NCBI RefSeq assembly: GCF_900604515.1
Contig: NZ_UWOS01000001.1
Coordinates: 620,001-684,000 of the forward strand
DNA length: 64,000 bases
Source: Arcanobacterium ihumii
GTDB taxonomy: Bacteria; Actinomycetota; Actinomycetes; Actinomycetales; Actinomycetaceae
Direction of reading: 5' to 3'
Shown: piece by piece, positions 18,956-26,445 of the stretch
Layout of the letters: each line of letters begins with the position of its first letter
How positions within the stretch are numbered: the first letter of the stretch is position 1
Translations under genes and position numbers: made by a program
The notes under the pieces: generated by a model
What the model was told of the DNA's origin: nothing
The model's database searches: none
What the model saw: only the letters and a program-made list of their open reading frames with translations

Positions 18956-20802
18956 CCGAACGTAAACGAATAAAGTTCGACGCCGGGATCAACAGTCAAC
19001 GTCAAGATACCATCGGTTCCGCCATTATCTTCAACAAGTGCGATCAGATTCGGCACATCGGGAACACTCACTTCGCCGGATTTCCCGTTCATTTCCCAGC
19101 GAATCTTCCCAGATCCCGATGCCACAACATTTACCTGCTTTCCAAACCAATGCAACTTAAGCTGCGCTGGTTGACCGGTATTCGGCATCGCATCCTGTGA
19201 CTTCGATGTTCCGTCTACACTCGGAGCGTCTTCGCCTCCACCAATCGGCGAAATCGACTGTTCACTCACTTTCCACTTCCCGGAAATAGCAAATCGGTTT
19301 TGCGGGATATCAGACGGGAACCGCGCGTCGTGCTCGCCAAGTGTAATCGGCTCACCTACAGCGTATCTTGCTCTATCCGCACCAAGATATGTTTCTGGGC
19401 TACGCGGGGTGGACGAGGCGTCGTCGGCATCCGAAGTGAATACAGGCGCCGGCAACGAAACATTCGGGTTTGCTTCTTTAAGCAGCTCACGCACCAGTTT
19501 CTCCGTTGTACCTTCCCCGCCCTCACCATATTTAATCGCGCGAAGTTGCCCACGGGCGTCGGCTAGATAATGTGCCGGCCAGTAGTGATTATTAAAGTTC
19601 GTCCAGGTAACAAGGTTCGAATCCACAGCCACTGGATAGGTAATACCCAGTTCTTTGGCCGCGGATCGAACGTTACGCTCTTCTTTTTCAAAGGCGTACT
19701 CCGGCGAATGGACACCGATCACGTTGAATCCAGCATTTTTATACGTCTCATACAGTTTTTCAATACCCGGGATTGACCGCTGGCAGTTGATGCATGAGTA
19801 CGCCCAAAAATCAATGAGCGTTACTTTCCCTTGAGTAGATACGCTTTCATTATTCGGGGTATTAAACCAAGTCACGCCTTCGATTGGCGCCAAAGTTCCA
19901 CAGTCAGCCAACGCTTCCGCCCCATCAACGCATGGTCCAACGCTACCTGCATGAAGGTATTTTTCAGTCTGCTGTTGTATAGACGCGGTCCAATCCGGTA
20001 GCGCACGCTGCAAATAGGCAGGTAAGTTAAAGACCATTCCAACCGACAATGCAATCAGGGCCAGTCCTGCCCCGATTCGAATTGCTTTTTGACGACGACG
20101 GAACGCCGAGATTCGTTCAGTGAGTTTACGTCCCGCAAGCGCAAAGAACAGTAGCGGAATCGCCGTACCAACTGAGAAAGACACTGCTAAAGCAATAGTA
20201 TCGGTACCAATTTCGCCAGTTGAGCCGGCTACCGCAATAGCGGCAAGTACGGGTCCTGCACACGGCACATATGCCGCTCCGAGTACTAGACCAAGCACAA
20301 AACCGTTGTTTGATTTCGATTTCCCTCGGCCAAACCGCTGAAATGGTTTTTCAAGGAATTCCATGAATTGCGGAACAAGCATTGCTATTCCCAGGACCGC
20401 GAGCATGAAAATCCCCGCCCAGCGAATAGTATCCTGCGGAAGATGTAGAAGGTTAAGGAGTGTTGAGCCAAGCAGGGTAAAAGCAGTAAAGCTGAGAACA
20501 AGACCGGCAACCACCAAGTATGGGCGCCAGCGAGAAGGTTCATTAACCGAATTTGGAGCACTAGGTGGCGCTCCAGACGATAGGGCTGCGGTACTGTTTT
20601 GACCTGGGCTTTCATGACCGGCAAGAGGAAGACGTGTTCCTTGCCCGATGATGTTGTTTTTTGGTAGCGCTACCCCTAGCGGAGATACCGCCCTAGCCGA
20701 CTGGGCACCACCGGAGAGGAAAATAACCGGTAACACTGGAAGGATACAGGGCGAAATACCGGTAATAAATCCACCAAGCAAACCAATCAGAATCGTAATC
20801 AT
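18952..20802 (-). CDS. dipZ: DipZ: CcdA-type membrane transporter fused to extracellular thioredoxin
   Basis: 616 residues, ATG 20802 with AAAGGA upstream. The N-terminal ~260 residues form a CcdA/DsbD-beta-like membrane domain ([19 protein letters not shown] and [18 protein letters not shown], both with the redox Cys). A thioredoxin/AhpC-like domain follows with the active site C337-I-N-C340 ([11 protein letters not shown]), then a ~150-residue beta-rich domain as in mycobacterial DipZ. It should move electrons across the membrane to reduce extracytoplasmic targets. First gene of the operon with sigK and rskA; divergent from the Met-rich lipoprotein, a likely substrate or co-regulated partner. 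Confidence 0.9.
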   Translation of the reverse strand: MITILIGLLGGFITGISPCILPVLPVIFLSGGAQSARAVSPLGVALPKNNIIGQGTRLPLAGHESPGQNSTAALSSGAPPSAPNSVNEPSRWRPYLVVAGLVLSFTAFTLLGSTLLNLLHLPQDTIRWAGIFMLAVLGIAMLVPQFMEFLEKPFQRFGRGKSKSNNGFVLGLVLGAAYVPCAGPVLAAIAVAGSTGEIGTDTIALAVSFSVGTAIPLLFFALAGRKLTERISAFRRRQKAIRIGAGLALIALSVGMVFNLPAYLQRALPDWTASIQQQTEKYLHAGSVGPCVDGAEALADCGTLAPIEGVTWFNTPNNESVSTQGKVTLIDFWAYSCINCQRSIPGIEKLYETYKNAGFNVIGVHSPEYAFEKEERNVRSAAKELGITYPVAVDSNLVTWTNFNNHYWPAHYLADARGQLRAIKYGEGGEGTTEKLVRELLKEANPNVSLPAPVFTSDADDASSTPRSPETYLGADRARYAVGEPITLGEHDARFPSDIPQNRFAISGKWKVSEQSISPIGGGEDAPSVDGTSKSQDAMPNTGQPAQLKLHWFGKQVNVVASGSGKIRWEMNGKSGEVSVPDVPNLIALVEDNGGTDGILTLTVDPGVELYSFTFG

Positions 20803-20886
20803 ATAAGTCCTTTCGTCACTGTAAGTTCGAACACCGATCGCAAATAGATTGGTTTCCAGGTGTGATTTGATTCATAACTTATTTTC

Positions 20887-20913
20887 CAATCCATAATCTT
20901 TTGCACTCCGAAC
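20887..20913 (+). promoter_or_regulatory. Possible SigK-type promoter of the Met-rich lipoprotein
   Basis: CAATCC and CCGAAC are separated by 15 bp, about 50 bp upstream of the lipoprotein start. This loosely resembles the mycobacterial SigK promoter (CCATCC and CCGAAT). The spacing is a little short, so this is a weak call. Confidence 0.25.
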
Positions 20914-20962
20914 CCTGAGTGACTGCTGACGCAAACAGCTCAGCCTAATCGAAAGGAAAACC

Positions 20963-21244
20963 ATGAACCTTCGTAAGATTTCCGCATTCACCATGATCGC
21001 TCTCGCTTCGATGACCGGGCTTGCAGCCTGCGGATCTGATTCTGATTCCAACAAGATGAATGACAAGTCCAACAACGCTCCAGCAAACAAGATGGAAGAT
21101 AAGAAGATGGACGATCAGAAAATGGAAGACAAGAAGATGAATGATGGCAAGATGTCAGATAACAAGATGAACGACAAGAAAATGAATGACGAAAAAATGA
21201 ACGATGGCAAGATGACCGACGACAAGATGGATGATAAAAAGTAA
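20963..21244 (+). CDS. Lipoprotein with ten tandem MxDxK pentapeptides
   Basis: 93 residues, ATG 20963 with AAAGGA upstream. A lipoprotein signal peptide ends in LAAC (Cys23), then a short Ser/Asp/Asn linker, then from residue 44 to the very C-terminus ten uninterrupted pentapeptides of the form Met-x-Asp-x-Lys (MEDKK, MDDQK, MEDKK, MNDGK and so on). This is close to the MxKDx pentapeptide family (TIGR02953), which includes the Met-rich periplasmic protein MrpX of Azospira that absorbs hypochlorite under ECF-sigma control. Membrane anchoring outside the cell and divergence from dipZ-sigK-rskA suggest a sacrificial methionine pool. Metal (copper) binding by Met is an alternative. Confidence 0.85.
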   Translation: MNLRKISAFTMIALASMTGLAACGSDSDSNKMNDKSNNAPANKMEDKKMDDQKMEDKKMNDGKMSDNKMNDKKMNDEKMNDGKMTDDKMDDKK

Positions 21245-21257
21245 GCGAATCGTCTCT

Positions 21258-21294
21258 GTGGCGTTCTACCGAGCACACTTCGGCAGAACGCCAC
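21258..21294 (+). terminator. Hairpin terminator after the lipoprotein
   Basis: GTGGCGTTCT pairs perfectly with AGAACGCCAC, with a further CCG/CGG inside; followed by TTTC. It begins 14 bp after the lipoprotein stop. Confidence 0.75.
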
Positions 21295-21310
21295 TTTCAT
21301 TTCTAACGGA

Positions 21311-21323
21311 TACAATTCCGTTA
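21311..21323 (+). promoter_or_regulatory. -10 box for an apparently leaderless S66 peptidase mRNA
   Basis: TACAAT (21311-21316) ends six bases before ATG 21323, so transcription would start at or beside the A of the start codon. There is no ribosome-binding site, as expected for a leaderless message. Confidence 0.45.
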
Positions 21324-22465
21324 TGAACCATGCACTCAATCCGAACGAACAACCAAACGAGCCAATGACTTCTTGCCTTAGCTCGCCACGCCCCGTACCA
21401 CCTGGAAGCAAGGTTGCGGTTCTTTCTCCAGCATGGGCAGCCCCTGGGTATTTCCCGAAAATCCACACACAGGCGATACAGCGAATTGAAGAAACTCTGG
21501 GCCTCACTGTGGTGGAATTCCCGACCACTAGAAAGCTGGGCACATCACCGCATGAGCGTGCAGCAGACCTCCAAGAAGCAATGGACGATCCCGAAATTCG
21601 CGCGATCTTCACAACCGTTGGTGGCGACGACGAAATCCAAGTAATTCCGCATCTGGACCCGAGTTCCATTCAGGCGGATCCTAAACCTATTTTTGGATAT
21701 AGCGATAACACAAATTTGCTCAATTGGTTATGGATGAACGGTGTGAGCTCTTTTTATGGCGGCTCAACAATGGTTCATTGGGGTAGCGCAAATGATCCCA
21801 GTTCCGAACATCTAGCTACCATACGCGCCGCACTTTCCGGTGAAGCTTCGCTAATGCTACCACTTCCCAAAATTAGTCAAGACTACGGCTTTGATTGGTC
21901 AGATCCACGTGCACTAACCGAAGAATCATTTTTTGAACCAGCACTTCCCCTGGAGTTTTACGGAACAAGCAACAAAGCGATTCGTGGAAAAACATGGGGA
22001 GGATGCCTTGAGGTTATAGATCAGCTAGCACTTGCAAACCGGCTTCCTCACTTAGACGATCTTGAGGGAAGCATCTTGATTTTTGAAACGTCCGAAATAC
22101 TCCCTCCTGCCGACTATGTAGGGAGATGGATTCGCGCTCTCGGAGAACGTGGGTATTTAGAAGCCGCTAACGCACTTGTTTTCGCATGCCCCGTCGTCGA
22201 CGATCGAGATGCTCCAGCGCCACCAGAAATACGCGAGGCACGACGCAACGCTTATTACGATTATCTGTTTGCAAATATCGCACACTACAGAAACGATCTA
22301 CTTGTATGCCTCAATCTACCTTTCGGGCACACAAAACCACAGGTCATTATTCCTTTTGGAGGAGAAATCACCATTGATCCGGGGAGAGAACAAGTAATCG
22401 CCCACTATTCATCCGCTACGCCAAGCCTAAAAAGCCCAATCCCAGACGCATATCCCGGCCTTTAA
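21323..22465 (+). CDS. S66 family peptidase (LD-carboxypeptidase / MccF-like)
   Basis: 380 residues. The S66 serine peptidase set is visible: nucleophile Ser in GYSDNTNLLNW near 130, Glu in GGCLEVIDQL near 235 and His in LPFGHTKPQVIIPFGG near 335, preceded by the family N-terminus KVAVLSPAWAA and the FTTVGGDDE block. Members cleave L,D bonds in murein peptides or detoxify microcin C-like peptide-nucleotides (MccF); the longer form with this N-terminus is closer to MccF. It is monocistronic between two hairpins. Confidence 0.85.
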   Translation: MNHALNPNEQPNEPMTSCLSSPRPVPPGSKVAVLSPAWAAPGYFPKIHTQAIQRIEETLGLTVVEFPTTRKLGTSPHERAADLQEAMDDPEIRAIFTTVGGDDEIQVIPHLDPSSIQADPKPIFGYSDNTNLLNWLWMNGVSSFYGGSTMVHWGSANDPSSEHLATIRAALSGEASLMLPLPKISQDYGFDWSDPRALTEESFFEPALPLEFYGTSNKAIRGKTWGGCLEVIDQLALANRLPHLDDLEGSILIFETSEILPPADYVGRWIRALGERGYLEAANALVFACPVVDDRDAPAPPEIREARRNAYYDYLFANIAHYRNDLLVCLNLPFGHTKPQVIIPFGGEITIDPGREQVIAHYSSATPSLKSPIPDAYPGL

Positions 22466-22494
22466 CCCTGGAATTCTTCTAAACCCGAAGAAAA

Positions 22495-22530
22495 ATGTGG
22501 TGCCACCCCAAGAAAGGAGTGGCACCACAT
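22495..22530. terminator. Bidirectional terminator
   Basis: ATGTGGTGCCAC and GTGGCACCACAT form a perfect 12-bp stem with a 12-nt loop between the convergent S66 peptidase and YagU genes. Confidence 0.85.
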
Positions 22531-22584
22531 CGCTCATTTTGCACGTGTTGGGTGAACAACAATAATCATGCAAAATCTATTTCA

Positions 22585-23139
22585 TCATGCACGTGCAGTT
22601 GAAAGTTCGACCTCAGGATCAGGCTCACCGGTGATTCGATTACGGAGATCACGTCTGAAAATCTCAATCACCCACAACCAAATTGCGTGACCAGGAATCT
22701 CCGAGAAGTGCTCTTGCCATGGCTGATCCCACGGAGCTGGAACGGTTCCCATAAGCGGCATCAACACAACATGGAAGGCAACCCAAATGAAGATTCCAAA
22801 CGCAACGCCTTGCCACAGCTTAATCTGTGGAAAACGCTCAGCGAGAATGCAGTAAAGAACTGCAAAGAAGATCGCGAAACCAAAATGAATTAGGAACGAA
22901 ATCCAAGGTAGACCTTCGTTACCGTTGAAAGTGTAACTTAAGTGGGTCGTCGTGTCCGAAAAACCTAGTTGCTCAAGGAACGCCTGCGGTGGGTTTGTGG
23001 CGTTTCGCTCAGGGGTACGTGGAGGAAGCGGAACTTCCCAGCCGAACTTGATAATTGCCGACACAATTCCACCGATAATGCCGACGAGAACTGCAACGCC
23101 ATAGTTTCGGCGCTCAACTGCTGTTTGTTTAATTTTCAT
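22585..23139 (-). CDS. yagU: YagU family inner-membrane protein (DUF1440)
   Basis: 184 residues from ATG 23139 (MKIKQTAVERRNYG); an upstream in-frame ATG at 23181 gives an unlikely N-terminus. Four hydrophobic segments are visible, with the family pattern GIIGGIVSAIIKFGWEVPLPPRTPERN near 17-43 and the HAIWLWVIEIFRRDLR end. E. coli YagU contributes to acid resistance; the molecular role is unknown. Monocistronic, with a 7-bp tandem repeat ~190 bp upstream. Confidence 0.85.
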   Translation of the reverse strand: MKIKQTAVERRNYGVAVLVGIIGGIVSAIIKFGWEVPLPPRTPERNATNPPQAFLEQLGFSDTTTHLSYTFNGNEGLPWISFLIHFGFAIFFAVLYCILAERFPQIKLWQGVAFGIFIWVAFHVVLMPLMGTVPAPWDQPWQEHFSEIPGHAIWLWVIEIFRRDLRNRITGEPDPEVELSTARA

Positions 23140-23327
23140 AAAGAATAAACTACGCCCAGAGAAGAATTCCCAGTAGTGCAAAGGTCCTATTTTTATATTT
23201 TGTGATCATTGTTTCATTTATTTTCGCGAGGAAGTTTTGTTCTTTTGCTGGCATTAAGAAGCTTTGTGCTGTATAGAATTTATTTCTTACACCCAACCCA
23301 GTTTTTCCATCGTCATAACCCGCCGTC

Positions 23328-23362
23328 CCCTGTACCCTGTACCCTGTACCCTGTACCCTGTA
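23328..23362. repeat. Heptanucleotide tandem repeat, five copies of CCCTGTA
   Basis: Five perfect head-to-tail copies of CCCTGTA fill 23328-23362. They lie between yagU and the methionine operon leader, about 190 bp upstream of yagU and 125 bp upstream of the leader-peptide start, in non-coding DNA. Confidence 0.95.
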
Positions 23363-23487
23363 AAAATACAATCCCAGATTATGGACAAAATTTTTAATCA
23401 CCGATACTGGGAAGCTAAGCTTGCAACAACAAAATTAGTTTTCGATGAAACTAGCAAAACAGCAAGATTACGAAAAGGAGGTTCGAG

Positions 23488-23598
23488 ATGATTTCCAAGC
23501 ATCTGCTCTCGATGATGCGTCGAATGTTTAGCTCCCGGACCGTTTCCATTCGTAGGTCTTCTGGGTTCGTTTTGGCATCATATAGAGCCCGCTTTTAA
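23488..23598 (+). CDS. Leader peptide of the methionine transport operon (36 aa)
   Basis: A 36-codon ORF, starting at ATG 23488 with a near-perfect AAAAGGAGG six bases upstream, ending TAA 23596-23598. It has Met at 1, 9, 10 and 13 (SMMRRMF), i.e. a cluster just before a strand that can form an antiterminator, and it is also Arg- and Ser-rich. It lies ~200 bp ahead of metN and ends before a terminator. It is too short to be an obvious enzyme; the best reading is a ribosome-stalling leader for attenuation by methionine supply. Confidence 0.6.
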   Translation: MISKHLLSMMRRMFSSRTVSIRRSSGFVLASYRARF

Positions 23599-23667
23599 GC
23601 GTCGTAAGCGAAATCAAAATACCTCAAACGGTTCGGGAGGATGCACAAACTCTCAGAACCGTTTTTT
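23532..23667 (+). promoter_or_regulatory. Candidate transcription attenuator of metNIQ
   Basis: The segment 23532-23545 (CTCCCGGACCGTTT) inside the leader peptide gene can pair over 14 bp, with one G-U, with 23626-23639 (AAACGGTTCGGGAG). The latter contains the 5' arm of the terminator, AAACGGTTC (23626-23634), which pairs with GAACCGTTT (23656-23664) and runs into T6 (23662-23667). The two pairings exclude each other, as in amino-acid biosynthesis attenuators. Confidence 0.65.
23626..23667 (+). terminator. Intrinsic terminator ahead of metN
   Basis: AAACGGTTC/GAACCGTTT 9-bp stem followed directly by six T, 133 bp before the metN start and in the same direction. Its position inside the operon leader marks it as regulatory. 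Confidence 0.85.
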
Positions 23668-23799
23668 GTGCCCATAACTAGTACCTCGCCAATAAATCAT
23701 TCTCATCAGTTGTTGTTTGAGAGGCGTCCTCTCGAAATGCAGAATTAGGCATCCACGGGGTAACTAGTTTTCGGTACAGCAGAGGAAAGGAATTGTTCA

Positions 23800-24840
23800 G
23801 TGATCACTCTGAACAATGTGTCGAAAATATTCGGTGGAACACCACCAATTCACGCCGTCAGGAATGTAGATCTATCGATCAAAAGTGGAGAAATATTCGG
23901 AATCATAGGATTCTCTGGAGCAGGAAAATCCACTCTCGTTCGCCTTATTAATTTACTGGAGCACCCCACTGAAGGAACAGTAACTCTTGACGGCGTCGAT
24001 TTAACTAAGCTCTCCCCACGTAAAATTCGTGCAAAGCGCAAAGATATTGGCATGATTTTTCAACAGTTCAATCTGTTTCCTTCGCGCACGGTTGCTCAGA
24101 ATGTTGCCCTGCCGTTAAAACACCTCAATCTAAGCAAGAAAGAAATAGATCACCGGGTTGAGGAGTTGCTGGATTTAGTCGGATTATCTGATAAGGCAAA
24201 TCAATACCCCGCTGAATTGTCCGGTGGGCAAAAGCAGCGTGTAGCCATCGCTCGAGCTCTTGCTTCACGACCAAAAGTACTACTTTGCGACGAGGCTACT
24301 TCAGCTCTAGACCCACAAATGACACAGTCAATCTTGAAGCTACTTCAACGTTTAAACCGTGAATTGGGGATCACAATCGTACTCATTACCCACGAAATCG
24401 ACGCAATAAAATCTATTTGCGACCGAGTGGCAATTATGGCGAACGGCGAGATTATTGAATCAGGCAACATCTTTTCTGTATTCGCAAATCCCCAAAGTAA
24501 AATTGCGCAAACTTTTGTTCGTTCTGCCGGAAATTTGGGCGCAATCGATGATTTGATTGACAACAATCACCAAATCGTTGAGCTTGCTCCAGGCGAAATT
24601 TTGCTGCAACTTCAGTACCTCGATCAAACGACGAAAATCCCGCTGGTATCGCAACTATCTAGAGATTTTGACGTAGATTTCAACATTATTTTGGCCGATT
24701 TGGAAGTAATTGACGATAGTCCACTTGGCGGTCTTATATCGATCGTCCAAGGTGAACCACAGAATATCGACGCTCTCCTTGATCATATTTCTGCAGTAGG
24801 TATTGGAGTGGAGGTATTGAACGATGCTCGAGTGGCTTAA
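23800..24840 (+). CDS. metN: Methionine ABC transporter, ATP-binding protein
   Basis: 346 residues from GTG 23800 (AGAGGAAAGG about 10 bp upstream). Walker A GFSGAGKST near 39-46, signature LSGGQKQRVAIARAL near 140, Walker B VLLCDEATSALD near 163 and switch His in LITHE. The C-terminal ~100 residues form the NIL (ACT-like) domain that gives methionine feedback inhibition in MetN. Overlaps metI by 17 bp. The operon is preceded by the Met leader. Confidence 0.95.
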   Translation: MITLNNVSKIFGGTPPIHAVRNVDLSIKSGEIFGIIGFSGAGKSTLVRLINLLEHPTEGTVTLDGVDLTKLSPRKIRAKRKDIGMIFQQFNLFPSRTVAQNVALPLKHLNLSKKEIDHRVEELLDLVGLSDKANQYPAELSGGQKQRVAIARALASRPKVLLCDEATSALDPQMTQSILKLLQRLNRELGITIVLITHEIDAIKSICDRVAIMANGEIIESGNIFSVFANPQSKIAQTFVRSAGNLGAIDDLIDNNHQIVELAPGEILLQLQYLDQTTKIPLVSQLSRDFDVDFNIILADLEVIDDSPLGGLISIVQGEPQNIDALLDHISAVGIGVEVLNDARVA

Positions 24841-25504
24841 ATACTATTTTCCAAATGTCTTTGAAGACCTTCCTGCACTATGGAAAGCAACAGAAGAAAC
24901 CATCTACATGCTTGCAGTGTCTGGGATTATTTCATTCGCCCTTGGGCTGCTTTTTGGAACCATACTCATCGTTACGCAACGGGGCGGTATCCATCCGGTA
25001 CCGATTCTCAATCAGGTTTTAGATAAGTTACTTAATCTAGGACGATCAATTCCCTTCATTATTCTATTATTCCTCCTCCTCCCTGTATCACGCCTAATTG
25101 TTGGTACCGCCATTGGCGTTGAAGGAGCAATTGTTCCACTGGTTGTTGGAACAACTCCATTCTTCGCGCGCCAAATAGAGGCAGCGCTCGCAGGAGTTGG
25201 TCGTGGTCTTATCGAGGCCGCGCAGGCAATCGGTATGGGCACCCTCGAAATCGTTGTGCGTGTTTACTGGCGCGAAAGCATCGCGAGCCTTGCCCGAGGC
25301 ACAACCATCACACTAATCAACCTTATTTCCTTGAGCGCGATGGCAGGCGCTGTTGGTGCAGGAGGACTCGGAAACTACGCATACATTTATGGCCAGCAAC
25401 GAAATCGAATGGACATTATCTGGGCAACGGTAATCATCCTGGTTGCGCTAGTAACGGTTATCCAGATTATCGGCTATGTAATTGCCAAACGAAACACTAA
25501 ATAA
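24824..25504 (+). CDS. metI: Methionine ABC transporter, permease
   Basis: 226 residues from ATG 24824 with GGAGG nine bases upstream inside metN. Five to six membrane helices; the EAA-type coupling loop is visible as GLIEAAQAIGMGTLEIVVRVYWRE (read in two parts, near 125-150). Standard MetI length. Transports D/L-methionine with MetN and MetQ. Confidence 0.95.
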   Translation: MLEWLKYYFPNVFEDLPALWKATEETIYMLAVSGIISFALGLLFGTILIVTQRGGIHPVPILNQVLDKLLNLGRSIPFIILLFLLLPVSRLIVGTAIGVEGAIVPLVVGTTPFFARQIEAALAGVGRGLIEAAQAIGMGTLEIVVRVYWRESIASLARGTTITLINLISLSAMAGAVGAGGLGNYAYIYGQQRNRMDIIWATVIILVALVTVIQIIGYVIAKRNTK

Positions 25505-25540
25505 CATCACACATCAACCAAATAATTAAGGATAAAAATC

Positions 25541-26440
25541 ATGAAGAAAAAACCATTTTTTGCTCTACTTATAGCATCTGCGCTTTCTCTTACAGCGTGT
25601 TCCGGTGCTGGTTCCGAATCATCCAGTTCCTCAGATAGCAATTCTCAGGGTAAGACTACACACGTTCGTATTGGCTTGACAGGCACATTTAATGAAGACA
25701 TCTGGGCTCCAATAAAGAAAGAGTTGAAAAAAGAAGGAGTTGAGATAGAGACGGTTCAGTTTGCCAATTATTCACTTCCAAACGCAGCGCTAGAAGCCGG
25801 AGATATTGAACTTAACGCTTTTCAGCATCATGCATTCCTTCAAAATGAAATTAAGAGTCATGGCTACCACCTCACTCCAATTGGCGATACCTACATCGTG
25901 ACGATGAGTGTTTTTTCAGACAAGATCCACGACCTTAAGGAATTGAAGAAAGGCGATAAAGTAGCTATCCCTAACGACGCAACCAATGGAGGGCGCGCCC
26001 TTAAGCTTCTCGAAGAAGCTGGCGTTATCGGCGTCGATCCCGCTAAAGGAAATACCCCAGACGTTGCGGACATAACCAAGAACGATCTTGAGCTCAAATT
26101 TGTGGAAGCCGATGCAAACCTGGTTGCCTCCCTTATCCCCGATGCAAAAATTGCAGTAGTAAATGGAAACTATGCACTTGATTCCAAGCTGCCACAAGAC
26201 CAGAAAATCTATAGTGAGAAGCACTGGGACTCAAATGCTTTCTACCTCAACATCACTGCTCGTACAGAAGATAAAGATAATCCAGTTTATAAGCGCATTG
26301 TTGAAGCATTTCAAACCGAACAAGCTCAACAACTGTTCGAAAAAGAGTTCAAGGGAAATCTAATTTCTGCGTGGGATAAGAAAGACGGCCAAAAAGCGGG
26401 CGAAGCTCCTAAAGGTCTTTCCGCAGAATCAGGAAAGTAA
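25541..26440 (+). CDS. metQ: Methionine-binding lipoprotein
   Basis: 299 residues, a lipobox LTAC (Cys20) after a short basic/hydrophobic signal, then the NlpA/MetQ fold with VRIGLTGTFNEDIWAPI, the LEAGDIELNAFQHHAFL block and GVDPAKGNTPDVADI. Delivers methionine to MetNI. 36 bp after metI, same operon. Confidence 0.95.
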   Translation: MKKKPFFALLIASALSLTACSGAGSESSSSSDSNSQGKTTHVRIGLTGTFNEDIWAPIKKELKKEGVEIETVQFANYSLPNAALEAGDIELNAFQHHAFLQNEIKSHGYHLTPIGDTYIVTMSVFSDKIHDLKELKKGDKVAIPNDATNGGRALKLLEEAGVIGVDPAKGNTPDVADITKNDLELKFVEADANLVASLIPDAKIAVVNGNYALDSKLPQDQKIYSEKHWDSNAFYLNITARTEDKDNPVYKRIVEAFQTEQAQQLFEKEFKGNLISAWDKKDGQKAGEAPKGLSAESGK

Positions 26441-26445
26441 ACACC

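Noticed and set aside
23328-23362. CRISPR array
   Set aside because: Repeats are 7 bp, contiguous and without spacers; no cas gene nearby.
23150-23401. Minus-strand ORF with repeated YRVQGTG heptads
   Set aside because: The repeated residues come from the 7-bp DNA repeat; there is no ribosome-binding site and it overlaps the yagU start.
23400-23799. SAM riboswitch or T-box before metN
   Set aside because: I looked for the conserved SAM-I, SAM-II and T-box elements and saw none; the leader-peptide attenuator explains the terminator better.
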